Shown: positions 1 through 9,903 of the stretch, one piece after another
Numbering within the stretch: the stretch's first letter is position 1
Layout: the number at the start of each line of letters is the position of its first letter
Source of the DNA: Achromobacter insolitus
Lineage (GTDB): Bacteria > Pseudomonadota > Gammaproteobacteria > Burkholderiales > Burkholderiaceae_B
Assembly: GCF_002209555.1 (NCBI RefSeq)
Contig: NZ_NJIF01000004.1
Span: 1-64,000, forward strand
Length of the DNA stretch: 64,000 nt
Reading direction: 5' to 3'
The notes under the pieces: generated by a model
Told to the model about the DNA's origin: nothing
What the model saw: only the letters and a program-made list of their open reading frames with translations
The model's database searches: none
Translations under genes and position numbers: made by a program

Positions 1-3000
1 CTGCCATCCAGCGCGCCGCCGATCCGCAGGTCGGCATCCGCGTGGATCAGCGCATGGTCGCGGTTGACCAACGACGCCACCCCCAGGTCCAGGTCGGCAC
101 GCGAGGCGATGACCGCCCCACCGCTGCCAACCCCATCCGCGCCGTTGACCAGCGCGCCCGCCTGGATCGACACGGCATCGCCGTAGATGCGGCCGGTATT
201 GTCGACGTGGCCTGCGGTGATGCGGGTCGAGCCGCCGTCGATGAGGCCGGCGTTGGTCAGGCCCTGCGCCACCGCGATGGTGTTCACGCCCCTGGCCAGC
301 AAAGCTCCCGAGGCCTGGTTGTTCAGCGAATCCGCGGTAATGCTTAAGTCGCGGCCAGCACTGACGCGGGCGCGGTTATCCAGGGCCCCGCCGATCACGA
401 GGCTCAGGTCGCGGCCACTGGAGATATCCCCGTCCTGGTCCAGGGACCCCGCGTGTTGCAACCCCAGGTCGCCCCCGGATTGCAGCGATCCGAGTCCTTG
501 CAGCGCTTGCACGATGACAGTCAGGGTCCGGTTCGCGTGCAGCTGGCCGCGGGAGTTCCTGAGCGTGTCGGCGACGATGCGCGAATCGCCCAGGGAGGCG
601 ATCTGGCCGCCGGTGTTGTCCAAGTGGGAGGAGGTCAGGCTCAGGGCTTCAACGCCCTGGATATCCCCCGACCGGTTGTCGATGCGGTCCGCCATGAGGG
701 AGACCACCTTGCCGAGCACGCCTGTCGGCGGCCTGGCGGCGTCCGGGATGCTGCGGTTGCCAAGACCGGCGGCGCCTGTGCCGCGGTTGTCGAGGCTGGC
801 CGCGCTCAGGGCCAGCGTGTTGTCGGCCTGGATCAGGCCGCCGCGGTTGTCCAGCGCGCCGGTGGCGGTGATGGCAAGGTCATGGGCGGCGAGCGTGCCC
901 TCGCGGTTGACGAGACGCGCCGCCTCGATGCGCGCATTGCCGGCGGCGGCGATCACCCCTCCGGAGGTGTCCAGCTCGTCATCGACCTTGATCGCGGCGC
1001 CGGCCGTTGTGGTCAGTTTGCCGCGCTGGTTGTAGAGATTGGCAGCGGCGATATCCAAAGCGCCGCCCTGAACGACCGCATCACGGCTGTCCACGTCGCC
1101 CGGCGTCGACAGGGCGACCTTCCCTATCGCGGACAGCTTGCCGTCCGCCAGATTCAATCCACCCGCGGACAGGCTCAGATCCGTGCCGGCAAGGCTGGTG
1201 CCCCCATGAACAATGGCGTCCGCAGTCAGCGTGATGCTGCCCGGCTGGTTGAGCGCGCCATCGGCGCCCACCCCGGCCACGAAACGGCCCGCGTTGGAAA
1301 GTGAGCCCGAGGCGGTGGCGATCAGGTCCCCGCCTGCCAGCACCGAGCCGGCGTTGTCCAGCGCGGACCCGGCCCGCAGCTTGGCGTGCGTGTCCGCCGA
1401 AGCAATCCCCGCGTTAAGCAGCGCGCCGCCCGCGCTCAGATCCAGTGCCGCGCCGGCCTGCAGGCGGCTGTCCGCCGTGACGGCGAGCTTGTCTGCGGCG
1501 CTGACGACAAGGTTGCCCGCCTGCGTGGCGATGATGCCGCCCAGCGTGGCGTCCGTGCCGGCGCGCAAGGTCATGCCTTGTTCGGCGGCAGCCCAGCCGA
1601 GCGCGGTCAACGCGCCTGCCGCTTGCGCCGTCAACGTGCCTGCCGCCTGCAGGTGCGAGGCCGCGCCGCCCAGCGCCAGGTCGCCGCGCCGGGCATGCAA
1701 TGACAGATCGCCCTGCAAGGCGGCCACCGTGCCGTCAACCGTGAGGCTATCGCCCGCAGCCAGCGATTGCGAGCCGCCCGCCAGCAGGCGTCCGGCCGCC
1801 CGCAACGCGCCTTGCGCGCTGGCGGTGAGGTTGCCGCCGGCCTGCGCCACCCCACTCGGCCCGACCGTCACGTCGTGGCCCGTCAGCGTCAGATTGGCGT
1901 GGGTGGCGGCAAAGCCGTCCACCCGCGCGCGACGTGCAGCGTCCATGCGCAACTCGTCAACCGAGCTCAGGGCGCCAACCACGCTTAAATCGCGCTTGGC
2001 ACGGGCGGTCAGCGTGCCAGCGGCCTGGACCTGCCCGCCCTGCTTCACGACGAGGTCGCCTTTGGCGTTGAGGGTCGCATTGCCCGCCGCGCGTTCGCCC
2101 AGCGCCGCCACGACGCCGCCCAGCAGGATGTCTCCCCTTGCGGCAAGCGCCAGGCCACCGCCCGCGGCAACGACGCCATCGGAATCCACGTCTGCGCCTG
2201 CGCGGGCACTCAAGCTGTCCGAGGCCTGCAACCTGCCCCCCGCGCCGACTCGCAGGTTCGCGCCAGCTTCGGCCGTTAGGTCGCCTTCCAGCGCCATGGC
2301 GATGCCGTCGAGGTGAATGTCGCGCTGCGCGCCCAGGACGATGGGCGAGCCGGCGGTCGCCGTGCCGGTGATGAAGAGGTCGCGGCCCGCCTGGGCCTGC
2401 AAGATGCCGCCCGCCGTGCGGGCAGCCTGGAGAGCTCCGCCCACAGTGCGGGCACCAACCCCGGCACCCGCGGCGGTGCCTGCGGTGCCTGCGGTGCCTG
2501 CGATGCGCAAGTCCTGGCCCGCGCCCAGCTGCAGCCGCGAGCTGCCTTGCGCGAGCCCCGCTTCGCCTATGGTCAGGTTCCCTGCCGCGTCCGCGCGCAA
2601 GGCGCCGTTGGCGACCGCCTTACCGTTGGCGTGGAGATTGCGCCGCGCGCGCAGGTCCGCGTCGGCCGTGGAGGCGAGGACGCCATCCAGAACCAGATCG
2701 CGCCCGGCGTCAGTGCGCACGCCCTGGCCTTGCAATTGGCCACCCGCGTCCAGCCGCAGGTCACCCCCGCTTTTAAGGTCCAGGGGACCAGCATGGGCTA
2801 GTGCACTGCCGTCCACGCGCAAGTCGCGCGCGGCAGCGAGCGCGACGGCGCCGCCCGCCTGCGCCGTGCCTTGCAAGGTCAGGTCGCGGCCGCTGTCCAG
2901 GCGCAGATTGCCGGCCGCCTGCGCGGCGCCGCGCGGCGCGATGCGCACGTCGCCCGCGGCAGTGACTTGCAGGTCGCCCGTCAGCGCCACCAGATTGCCG

Positions 3001-3800
3001 CCGATGTTCACGCCCACCCCGGCCTCGGTGCCGATCAGGCGCACGCTGTTGGCGTACATGCCGCCTAGCGCCGCGGTATCCAGGGCGAGCTCGGGCGCCG
3101 CGCCTTGGCCAGCCTGGACTGAGACGGCCCCCGATGCGTAGTCGACCCGCGCCGCGCCCGCGCTTATGTTGAGCCGGTCTGCCCAGACATCGGCATTGAT
3201 TTGCAGCGTGCGCGCCAAGAGGTCTACCTGGCTGAGATTGGCGCCGTTCAAGCCCGCGCCGTCGACGTGGATCTTGCCCGCCGCGATATCGAAGCCGATG
3301 CCGCCCTCGGCGCCCACCCGGGGCTTGCCCGTGGTCAGCGTGGCACGGTCCGCGTTCAGGAAGCCGCAGCCGTTGCACGTGATGCCCGCGGGGTTGGCGA
3401 CGATCACGTTGGCGCGGTTGCCGGCCACTTCCAGCGTGCCCAGCAACTGCGAAGGATTGGGCGCGGTGACCTGGTTGAGAATGGTGCGGGCGTGCTGGTT
3501 GCCCAGCATGGGGTTGCCGCCCACCTGGCCGGCCAGCTGCGTCTGGCTGGGCCCGCCGCTGTTGTTGAGCACCGCGCCTGACGGGCCGACGTTGAATTGC
3601 GTGTAGCGGTTATTGGAAACACCGCCCGCGGAAGGCGGCGCAATATTGATGACGGGCACGCCGTTGCTGACGCCCACCGAAGGCTTTGCGCCAGACACGT
3701 TCCTATCCACCGAAATCGGCAGGGTCTGCGCGAGCACAGGCGAGCAGACTTGCGTGAAGACGACGGACCAGATGATCAGGGAGCGAAGCTTGGAAATCAT
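1..3800 (-). CDS. FhaB-like TpsA exoprotein, N-terminal part (gene runs off the left edge)
   Basis: This is a large secreted filamentous-haemagglutinin-type protein, the passenger of a two-partner (type Vb) secretion system. The minus-strand frame opens at an ATG at 3800 (MISKLRSLII) and stays open to base 1, giving about 1,266 residues without a stop. A short ordinary signal peptide (cleavage after about SPVLAQ) leads into the TPS haemagglutination-activity domain. That domain carries the family pattern with NPAGITCNGCGF at about residues 134-145, where NPNG is the more usual form. The rest is repetitive beta-helix sequence of the type AGRDLVLDG, typical of FHA repeats. The TpsB pore gene lies 44 bp upstream on the same strand, so the two are probably co-transcribed. 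The long extended signal region of Bordetella FhaB is absent. The C-terminus is outside the window, so adhesin versus contact-dependent-inhibition toxin cannot be decided. Confidence 0.93.
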   Translation of the reverse strand, partial: MISKLRSLIIWSVVFTQVCSPVLAQTLPISVDRNVSGAKPSVGVSNGVPVINIAPPSAGGVSNNRYTQFNVGPSGAVLNNSGGPSQTQLAGQVGGNPMLGNQHARTILNQVTAPNPSQLLGTLEVAGNRANVIVANPAGITCNGCGFLNADRATLTTGKPRVGAEGGIGFDIAAGKIHVDGAGLNGANLSQVDLLARTLQINADVWADRLNISAGAARVDYASGAVSVQAGQGAAPELALDTAALGGMYANSVRLIGTEAGVGVNIGGNLVALTGDLQVTAAGDVRIAPRGAAQAAGNLRLDSGRDLTLQGTAQAGGAVALAAARDLRVDGSALAHAGPLDLKSGGDLRLDAGGQLQGQGVRTDAGRDLVLDGVLASTADADLRARRNLHANGKAVANGALRADAAGNLTIGEAGLAQGSSRLQLGAGQDLRIAGTAGTAGTAAGAGVGARTVGGALQAARTAGGILQAQAGRDLFITGTATAGSPIVLGAQRDIHLDGIAMALEGDLTAEAGANLRVGAGGRLQASDSLSARAGADVDSDGVVAAGGGLALAARGDILLGGVVAALGERAAGNATLNAKGDLVVKQGGQVQAAGTLTARAKRDLSVVGALSSVDELRMDAARRARVDGFAATHANLTLTGHDVTVGPSGVAQAGGNLTASAQGALRAAGRLLAGGSQSLAAGDSLTVDGTVAALQGDLSLHARRGDLALGGAASHLQAAGTLTAQAAGALTALGWAAAEQGMTLRAGTDATLGGIIATQAGNLVVSAADKLAVTADSRLQAGAALDLSAGGALLNAGIASADTHAKLRAGSALDNAGSVLAGGDLIATASGSLSNAGRFVAGVGADGALNQPGSITLTADAIVHGGTSLAGTDLSLSAGGLNLADGKLSAIGKVALSTPGDVDSRDAVVQGGALDIAAANLYNQRGKLTTTAGAAIKVDDELDTSGGVIAAAGNARIEAARLVNREGTLAAHDLAITATGALDNRGGLIQADNTLALSAASLDNRGTGAAGLGNRSIPDAARPPTGVLGKVVSLMADRIDNRSGDIQGVEALSLTSSHLDNTGGQIASLGDSRIVADTLRNSRGQLHANRTLTVIVQALQGLGSLQSGGDLGLQHAGSLDQDGDISSGRDLSLVIGGALDNRARVSAGRDLSITADSLNNQASGALLARGVNTIAVAQGLTNAGLIDGGSTRITAGHVDNTGRIYGDAVSIQAGALVNGADGVGSGGAVIASRADLDLGVASLVNRDHALIHADADLRIGGALDG

Positions 3801-3844
3801 GCGCAGGAGATGGGAATAAAAGCGCGCGGCACGTGGCGACGGCA

Positions 3845-5551
3845 TCAGAGTTCGAACATCAAGGCCGCCGCGAACACCGTGCTGGCGGTCTTCAGAGATT
3901 CGGGCTTTTGCAGCGGCCAGCCGGCAGACAGGTCATAACTGGCGTTGACATACGGCAGGCCGACTCGTCCGCGCAGGCCAGCAACCGCGCCGACCAACGT
4001 GCGGCCAGATAGCGACGCCGCCGACGGGCCGCCCACACGTCCCACATCCAGGCCCGCGTACAGCTGCTGGCCCGGCGCGCGCAGCAGCGTCTCCAGGCCA
4101 AGCGACAAGTCATTGCGCAAGGTCCAGCCGTCTTCGGAAGCCAGCGTCATCTGTCCGTCAAAGCCTCGCACCGCGTAGCGATTACCGATGGTGAAAAAAT
4201 CGGAAGGCACGATGGATGTCCTGGCATGCTGGATCTGCCAGTTCGCTTGATAGGTCCAAGGCTGGTCCGCCAGGCGGAACGGCCAATGCAGGCCGGCGCT
4301 GGCTATAAGAACGACGCTGCGTCCGTTCCAGTCTGGATCGCCATAGACATAGCCGGGTTTTTCCGACAGGCCCGCCAGCGTGCCGCGCACGCCGCCCCCC
4401 GCGTCCAGCATGGCCCGGCCCAGATAGTGGCGGTGCGCCAGGCTGAACGCATAGCCGGTGACGTCGCGCCGCTGCACTTCAATGTCTACGTCATCGAGGG
4501 TGCTGGTGGTGCGCTTGCGCAGCAGAGTCAGCGTAGAAGTGCCCTTGTAAGCCGCCCCGCGATAAGGCACCAGTGACACTCCCGCCTGCACCTGCCGGGT
4601 GGCGCCGCCATAGAGGATGGGTTCGTCGAAGCCTGCGACGGTCTGCCGATAGGTGGATTTGCTGGCTCCGACGAAGAACGCCCAATAGCCGAAAGGAATG
4701 CTGTAGTTCAAGGACGCGGCGCGCGTGTTCGATTGCCCATCCCGCCAGCGCGCATTGCTGTTCCAGGACAACGAAAGCTGGTCGTACAGGAACAAGGGCG
4801 AATCCAGGGTCAGCCCGGCATTGACCTGATATTTGCCGATGGCGTCCAGGCCGGCGTTGTCTCCGCCGAGGTATCCATGCCAGCGTTTGCCGGCGCCGGG
4901 ATGGATGACTATGTCGGAATCGCCCGGCTGCGGGCCCGGCGCAACGTCGATGGACGCATCGGCCTGACTGCCCAGCCGCCGGATGTTCTCCAGCGCCTGG
5001 TCCAGGTCGCGCTGGTTCAGGTCGCCGCCCGGTCCGGTGGGCAGGGCCATGCGCCACCAGCCGATGCCGCCTTCGCTCCTGACAGCGGATAAACGTCCTG
5101 GCAGGTAGCGCAACGTCAAGCGGCCCTCGGCCAGGGATTGTTCCGGCACGACGATCCGCGCGGTGACGAGGCCGCGGTCGATCAACAAGCCGAGCAAGTG
5201 CTCCTGCAGGGCCCGCAATCCGAGGGCGCCCACGCACTGACCTGCCACCGTGGAAGCCACCGCCGCAAGAGGCTCGGCCGGCCGTGGCCCATCCCAGGCT
5301 ACTTCGCGCAAGGTGAAGCAAGGCGTTTCGGCCGGTAGAGCCAGACCGCTGGTAATGGGCGCGGCGGACGGCAGCACGTCGGGACGCTCGGACGCCCGGG
5401 CGCGCTGGGCCTCCAGTTCGTGCTCCTGGCGGCGTTCGATCTCGGCCGCACGCTCGGCCGCCTCGGGTAGCGGCCGAGCGCCGGATACGGCCGGGAAAAT
5501 GCCCGCCGCCAACATGCCTGCGGCAATGCGCAGGCGCCAATCGTGTTTCAT
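3845..5551 (-). CDS. TpsB outer-membrane transporter (FhaC/ShlB family)
   Basis: This is the two-partner secretion pore that exports the adjacent TpsA protein across the outer membrane. The frame is open upstream to 5812, but the ATG at 5551 (MKHDWRLRIAAG) begins a normal signal peptide ending near SGARP, so I use it; the product is 568 residues, the usual TpsB size. After the signal comes a charged helix rich in E, R and Q (AEIERRQEHELEAQR), matching the plug helix. The POTRA region starts at PCFTLREVAWDG, and the C-terminal half is a beta-barrel with alternating aromatic strands, including RHYLGRAML and NRYAVRGFDG (the latter resembles the conserved VRGF motif of loop L6). The protein ends MFEL, with an aromatic residue third from the end rather than last. 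The position directly before tpsA supports a dedicated pair. Confidence 0.93.
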   Translation of the reverse strand: MKHDWRLRIAAGMLAAGIFPAVSGARPLPEAAERAAEIERRQEHELEAQRARASERPDVLPSAAPITSGLALPAETPCFTLREVAWDGPRPAEPLAAVASTVAGQCVGALGLRALQEHLLGLLIDRGLVTARIVVPEQSLAEGRLTLRYLPGRLSAVRSEGGIGWWRMALPTGPGGDLNQRDLDQALENIRRLGSQADASIDVAPGPQPGDSDIVIHPGAGKRWHGYLGGDNAGLDAIGKYQVNAGLTLDSPLFLYDQLSLSWNSNARWRDGQSNTRAASLNYSIPFGYWAFFVGASKSTYRQTVAGFDEPILYGGATRQVQAGVSLVPYRGAAYKGTSTLTLLRKRTTSTLDDVDIEVQRRDVTGYAFSLAHRHYLGRAMLDAGGGVRGTLAGLSEKPGYVYGDPDWNGRSVVLIASAGLHWPFRLADQPWTYQANWQIQHARTSIVPSDFFTIGNRYAVRGFDGQMTLASEDGWTLRNDLSLGLETLLRAPGQQLYAGLDVGRVGGPSAASLSGRTLVGAVAGLRGRVGLPYVNASYDLSAGWPLQKPESLKTASTVFAAALMFEL

Positions 5552-5860
5552 GCCGGTACTGCGCCTGCGGACGAGCGCGGCGCTCCTTGTTATCGCCGTG
5601 CCGCTCCGGGTCCAGGAACGGTCACGCGTGCTGCGGATGGGGGTTGATACGAAGCGAATTGCGGATCCCTTCGACGAAACAGAAGGGCCTCCTGTTGTAT
5701 GCGAGCCCCTACGGCGAATAAATGGGATTGGTCCGAGAAAAGGGTTGCGCCCGACCGCAGTTGCGGTTGCCCACGGGTTATCCCGAATACGGACATATCG
5801 ACAAATCGTCAATAATTCGCCAACGTTTTGTCGTCGATCCGTCCCTTTCCTGCCTTGCCC
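5552..5860. other. Divergent intergenic region between tpsB and the winged-helix regulator
   Basis: This 309-bp gap separates two divergently read genes and must hold both promoters. I see no protein-coding potential apart from in-frame upstream extensions of both neighbours, which lack good start contexts. The segment 5780-5835 is AT-richer than its surroundings and carries the inverted repeat listed separately. Confidence 0.5.
5799..5833. promoter_or_regulatory. Inverted repeat upstream of the winged-helix regulator (candidate operator)
   Basis: CGACAAA at 5799-5805 is mirrored by TTTGTCG at 5827-5833, giving two 7-bp arms separated by 21 bp. It sits just before the regulator start at 5861 in an AT-rich stretch, where a self-regulatory site would be expected. 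Binding is inferred from position only. Confidence 0.35.
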
Positions 5861-6373
5861 ATGCCTGTTTCCGTCCGGGACGCCATCGTTTCCTCATCCC
5901 ACCTGGCCTCGTCGGCGCCCGAGCTTTCCGAAGTGGAATTCGGGCTGATCATTGCGTCGCATGCGTTCAATCGCTGGATGGTGCGCTGCATGGCCTGTGC
6001 GGGATTGCCCGAGCTGACCTCGCTGGACATCCTGGTGCTGAACCACGTGTTCCATCGCGGCCGGGGCAAGAAACTGGCGGACATCTGCTTCACGCTCAAC
6101 GTCGAAGACACCCACTTGGTGAACTATTCGCTGAAGAAGTTGGAGCGCCTGGGCGTGGTGCAAAGCGCCAAGACCGGCAAGGAAGTGATCTACACGGCGA
6201 CCGACGCCGGCGCGGCGGCGATCCAGCGCTACGCCGAAGTGCGCGAGCAGTGCCTCGTCAAACCCTTCATCGACTCCCCCGCCGCGGACGAGGCCAGCCA
6301 TCAACTGGCCAACACCCTGCGCGCCCTTTCGGGCCTGTACGACCAGGCAGCCCGCGCCGCCACCTCGCTGTGA
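5861..6373 (+). CDS. Winged-helix (MarR-type, COG5631-like) transcriptional regulator
   Basis: This is a predicted DNA-binding regulator of 170 residues. The ATG at 5861 (MPVSVRDAIVSS) is preferred over a TTG at 5828 that adds only eleven unconserved residues. The core has the MarR-like winged helix: LTSLDILVLNHVFHR, then KLADICFTLNVEDTHLVNY (recognition-helix region) and LERLGVVQSAKTGKEVIYTAT (wing). The family resembles the short MarR-like proteins often annotated only as winged helix DNA-binding protein. Only 9 bp separate its stop from the double-ATPase gene that follows, so it probably belongs to the peptide-transporter operon and may respond to the imported compound. No ligand pocket can be read from the sequence. 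Confidence 0.8.
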   Translation: MPVSVRDAIVSSSHLASSAPELSEVEFGLIIASHAFNRWMVRCMACAGLPELTSLDILVLNHVFHRGRGKKLADICFTLNVEDTHLVNYSLKKLERLGVVQSAKTGKEVIYTATDAGAAAIQRYAEVREQCLVKPFIDSPAADEASHQLANTLRALSGLYDQAARAATSL

Positions 6374-6382
6374 GAATCCACG

Positions 6383-8236
6383 TTGTCTAGCACTACCGCA
6401 TTCACTTCCGCCCCGCTGCTGTCCGTGCGCGGCGTGTCGGTCGACTTCAATACCGAGAATGGCGTCTTCCGCGCCGTCGACAGCCTGGATTTCGAGGTCC
6501 GGCCCGGCCGGACGCTGGCCATCGTCGGTGAATCGGGTTCGGGCAAGTCGGTCACGTCCATGGCCATCATGCGCCTCACCGACTACACCAATGGCCGCAT
6601 CGCCACCGGGCAGATCCTGTTCCGCGACAGCGCCGACCGCGAGATCGACCTGACCGCGGCTTCCGATGAAGACATGCGCGCCATTCGTGGCAACGACATC
6701 GCGATGATCTTCCAGGAGCCGATGACCTCGCTGAACCCGGTGTTCACCATCGGCGACCAGATCGTCGAGGCCATCATGCTGCACCAGCAGCTGTCGCGCT
6801 CGGCCGCGCGCCAATCGGCCCGCAAGTTGCTGGAAAAGGTGCGCCTGCCCGACGCCGAGCAGATGCTGGACCGCTACCCGCACCAGTTGTCGGGTGGCAT
6901 GCGCCAACGCGTGATGATCGCGATGGCGCTGTCGTGCCAACCGCGCCTGCTGATCGCCGACGAGCCGACCACGGCGCTGGACGTCACCATCCAGGCGCAG
7001 ATCCTGAACACCATCCGCGAGTTGCAGCGCGATTTGGGCACCGCGGTGATCTTCATTACGCATGACATGGGCGTGGTCGCCGAAATGGCCGACGACGTGG
7101 TGGTTATGCTGCGCGGCAAGAAGGTCGAGCAAGGCCCAGTGCAGGATATCTTCAACGCGCCCAAGCATCCCTATACCCGCGCGCTGCTGGCCGCAGTGCC
7201 GCGCCTGGGCAGCCTGACGGGCCGCGACTTGCCGCTGCGCACACCGCAGACCGTGCTTGAAGGCGACACGCTGCGCGAAGTGGGCGAAACCCGCGAGCAG
7301 GACACGGCGCGCTACGACGAGCCCGTGCTGCGCGTGGAAAAGCTGACCACTCGCTTTGACGTGGGCCACAACTTCTTCGGCCGCGTCACGCACCGCGTGC
7401 ACGCTGTCGAGGAAGTGAGCTTCGACGTCTATCCCGGCGAAACGCTGGCGCTGGTGGGCGAGTCCGGCAGCGGCAAGTCCACCATCGGCAAGACCTTGCA
7501 GCAGCTGGTGGCGCCGACCTCGGGCGCCGTGCGCTACAACGGCGAGGACATCTTCACGATGGACAGCGCCGGCCGCCAGCGCCTGCGCCAGGAGATCCAA
7601 TACATCTTCCAGGATCCCTACGCGTCGCTGGACCCGCGCAAGACGGTGGCCTTCAGCATTGCCGAGCCCATCCGCACGCACGGCCTCTTGACCAGCGAAG
7701 ACGCCATCGCGCGCCGCATCGGCGAATTGCTGGAGCAGGTCGGCCTGAAGCCGGAACACGCCCAGCGCTATCCGCATGAATTCTCGGGCGGCCAGCGCCA
7801 GCGCGTATGCATCGCGCGCGCGCTGGCCAGCAACCCCAAGCTGATCATCGCGGACGAATCCGTGTCGGCGCTGGACGTGTCGATCCAGGCGCAGATCCTG
7901 AACCTGCTGATGGACCTGCAAAAGGACCGCGGCCTGTCCTATCTGTTCATCACGCACGATATGGCGGTGGTGGAAAAAGTCAGCCACCGTGTCGCGGTCC
8001 TGTACCTCGGCCAGATCGTCGAACTGGGCACTCGCCGCCAGATTTTCGAATCCCCGCAGCACCCCTACACGCGCAAGCTGCTGGCCGCCGTGCCCGTGGC
8101 CGAGCCCGGCCGCCATATCGACACCTCGCTGATCGAGGGCGAGATCCCCAGCCCCGTGCGGCGCGTGGGCGACGAACCCGCCATCATTCCCCTGGTTGAA
8201 TTCGCGCCGGGCCATCAGGTAGCCCGCGCGGCTTGA
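6383..8236 (+). CDS. Dipeptide/oligopeptide-type ABC importer, fused double ATP-binding protein
   Basis: This cytoplasmic ATPase of 617 residues powers import by the two permeases downstream. It contains two complete ABC domains in tandem, as in GsiA, instead of separate DppD and DppF subunits. Domain 1 has Walker A GESGSGKS at 49-56, signature LSGGMRQR near 169-176 and Walker B LLIADEP near 189-195. Domain 2 has Walker A GESGSGKS at 359-366, then SGGQRQR and LIIADES. Each domain ends with the peptide-transporter tail ([12 protein letters not shown] and [12 protein letters not shown]), which identifies the oligopeptide/nickel class. The start is TTG at 6383 ([11 protein letters not shown]); no ATG is available before the first domain. 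The binding protein follows 54 bp later. Confidence 0.95.
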   Translation: MSSTTAFTSAPLLSVRGVSVDFNTENGVFRAVDSLDFEVRPGRTLAIVGESGSGKSVTSMAIMRLTDYTNGRIATGQILFRDSADREIDLTAASDEDMRAIRGNDIAMIFQEPMTSLNPVFTIGDQIVEAIMLHQQLSRSAARQSARKLLEKVRLPDAEQMLDRYPHQLSGGMRQRVMIAMALSCQPRLLIADEPTTALDVTIQAQILNTIRELQRDLGTAVIFITHDMGVVAEMADDVVVMLRGKKVEQGPVQDIFNAPKHPYTRALLAAVPRLGSLTGRDLPLRTPQTVLEGDTLREVGETREQDTARYDEPVLRVEKLTTRFDVGHNFFGRVTHRVHAVEEVSFDVYPGETLALVGESGSGKSTIGKTLQQLVAPTSGAVRYNGEDIFTMDSAGRQRLRQEIQYIFQDPYASLDPRKTVAFSIAEPIRTHGLLTSEDAIARRIGELLEQVGLKPEHAQRYPHEFSGGQRQRVCIARALASNPKLIIADESVSALDVSIQAQILNLLMDLQKDRGLSYLFITHDMAVVEKVSHRVAVLYLGQIVELGTRRQIFESPQHPYTRKLLAAVPVAEPGRHIDTSLIEGEIPSPVRRVGDEPAIIPLVEFAPGHQVARAA

Positions 8237-8290
8237 GCCGCACCCATTTTTCACGTCGGCCCGACCGATTTTCCGTTCCTGGAGTTGAAC

Positions 8291-9823
8291 ATGCTCTCCC
8301 TACGCAAAACCTACACCGCCACCGCCCTGGCTCTGGCGCTGGGCGGCGCGCTGCCCGCAGTCTTCTCGACCGCCCACGCCGCCGGCACGCTCAATGTCGC
8401 CATCAACCAGGATCCGGGCAGCTGGGATCCGATCGACACCTTCGTGACGTTCTGGGGTTCGGTAGGCAGCAACCTGTACGATGGCCTGACCATGCGCGGC
8501 GCCGACCTGAAGCTGCAGCCGGGCCTGGCCACCAGCTGGGAATACCTGGACGACAACAAGCGTCTGCGCTTCAAGCTGCGCGAAGGCGTTAAGTTCCATA
8601 ACGGTGAACCTTTCAACGCCGAGGCCGTGAAATTCACCTTTGAACGCCTGCTGGGCGCCGAAGGCACCAAGGGTCCGCAAAAGGCAAACTACGATTCGAT
8701 CGGCGAGGTCAAGGTCGTGGACGAATACACGGTCGACTTCATCCTGAAGCAACCGGACCCGGTGCTGCTGACGAAGCTTGCCGGCTATGGCGCCATGATC
8801 GTGCCGCCCAAGTACATCAAGGAAAAGGGCGAAGACAACTTCAACACCAACCCGGTCGGCACCGGCCCGTTCAAGTTCGAAAGCTACCAGCCCAAGGTCA
8901 ATGTGACGCTGGCGCGCAACGACGACTACTGGGGCGGCAAGCCCAAGCTGGATAAGGTGGTCTACCGCTTTATCGGTGAACCCGGCACCCAGGTCGCCGA
9001 ACTGCAGGCCGGCCGCATCGACATCGCCACGCTGATCCCGCTGGGCCTGATCGAAACCGTGAAGAAGTCCGGCAATGCCGACGTGATTTCCACCGGCGGT
9101 CCCGTCGCCTATGCGCTGCGTTACAACACCAAGAGCGGCATTACGCAGAACCGCGACGTGCGGCGCGCGCTGATCATGGCCGTGGACCGCGACGCCATCG
9201 TCAAGCAGCTGCTGCTGGGCCAGGCCAAGACTATCGCCAGCTTCCAGGGCCCCCAATCGTTCGGCTACAACCCCGAACAAAAGCCCCTGCCCTTCAACCC
9301 GGCTGAAGCCAAGAAGCTGCTGGCCGCGGCTGGCGTCAAGCCGGGCGCCACCGTGCAGATCGACGTGCGCGGCAGCGATTCGAACTTCCGCGAAGTTGCC
9401 CAGGCCGTGTCCGGCTACTTGCAAGGCGTGGGCGTGCGCGCCACGATCAAGCCATATGAAACGGGCGTGCTGCTCAACGACATCATCCCGGGCGGCAAGA
9501 CCGGCGAGATGTGGCAGAACCAGTGGGGCGGCTGGACCTACGACTACGACAACACGGCGTACCTGATGTACCACACTGGCCAGAAGTGGAACCCGTACGA
9601 CAACGACGCCAAGCTCAATGGCATGCTGGAAGCGCAACGCACGGTCTATGACGTGAAGAAGCGCGAAGCCATGTTGCAGGAGATCGCCGGCTACGTAGCC
9701 GAGCAGGCGCTGGAAATGCCGCTCTACAGCCTGAACACCATCGTGGGCGTGAACAAGCGCGTGAAGGACCTGGAAGTCCCGGGCGACATCCGGTTCCGGT
9801 TCTTGAACGCCTCTGTAGAGTAA
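8291..9823 (+). CDS. ABC transporter periplasmic peptide-type substrate-binding protein (SBP_bac_5)
   Basis: This periplasmic solute-binding protein of 510 residues captures the substrate for the peptide-type importer. The ATG at 8291 has a good GGAG ribosome site just before it. The signal peptide MLSLRKTYTATALALALGG ends at AHA near residue 30. The mature protein has the family-5 hallmarks: INQDPGSWDPIDT, LREGVKFHNGEPFNAEAVKFTFER near residues 98-121, and VGTGPFKFESY. Length is normal for DppA, OppA and GsiB relatives. The substrate cannot be told from sequence alone; the M14 carboxypeptidase in the same cluster suggests a peptide. The two permease genes follow after a 217-bp gap that holds stable hairpins, which could lower downstream expression relative to the binding protein. 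Confidence 0.93.
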   Translation: MLSLRKTYTATALALALGGALPAVFSTAHAAGTLNVAINQDPGSWDPIDTFVTFWGSVGSNLYDGLTMRGADLKLQPGLATSWEYLDDNKRLRFKLREGVKFHNGEPFNAEAVKFTFERLLGAEGTKGPQKANYDSIGEVKVVDEYTVDFILKQPDPVLLTKLAGYGAMIVPPKYIKEKGEDNFNTNPVGTGPFKFESYQPKVNVTLARNDDYWGGKPKLDKVVYRFIGEPGTQVAELQAGRIDIATLIPLGLIETVKKSGNADVISTGGPVAYALRYNTKSGITQNRDVRRALIMAVDRDAIVKQLLLGQAKTIASFQGPQSFGYNPEQKPLPFNPAEAKKLLAAAGVKPGATVQIDVRGSDSNFREVAQAVSGYLQGVGVRATIKPYETGVLLNDIIPGGKTGEMWQNQWGGWTYDYDNTAYLMYHTGQKWNPYDNDAKLNGMLEAQRTVYDVKKREAMLQEIAGYVAEQALEMPLYSLNTIVGVNKRVKDLEVPGDIRFRFLNASVE

Positions 9824-9831
9824 GTAGGTCT

Positions 9832-9903
9832 CCCCCCCGAAGCGCTACGCGCTTCCCCCCCAGGGGGGCATGCCTACGGACCGGCAAAGCCGGCTCCGTG
9901 GCA
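9832..9903. repeat. Multi-hairpin REP-like intergenic element
   Basis: Three structured pieces lie side by side. GAAGCGC-TAC-GCGCTTC is at 9839-9855. A C-run pairs with a G-run at about 9855-9868. A long imperfect stem, TGCCTACGGACCGGC against GCCGGCTCCGTGGCA, lies at 9871-9903. The position, right after the binding-protein stop inside the operon, fits a REP-like mRNA-stabilising or attenuating element. It shares the C-run/G-run flavour of the 82-bp repeats at 11849 but is not the same unit. Confidence 0.6.

Noticed and set aside
187..3141. Long plus-strand frames (282, 367 and 274 residues) opposite tpsA
   Set aside because: They are antisense to repetitive FHA coding sequence; composition is biased (Ala, Arg, Pro, Ser) and no family or ribosome site is visible.
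5552..5812. Upstream extension of tpsB to 5812
   Set aside because: The ATG at 5551 begins a normal signal peptide; the added residues have no match and would bury that signal.
5894..8254. 786-residue minus-strand frame opposite the regulator and ABC ATPase
   Set aside because: It is the mirror of strongly conserved ABC-ATPase coding sequence and has no recognisable domain.
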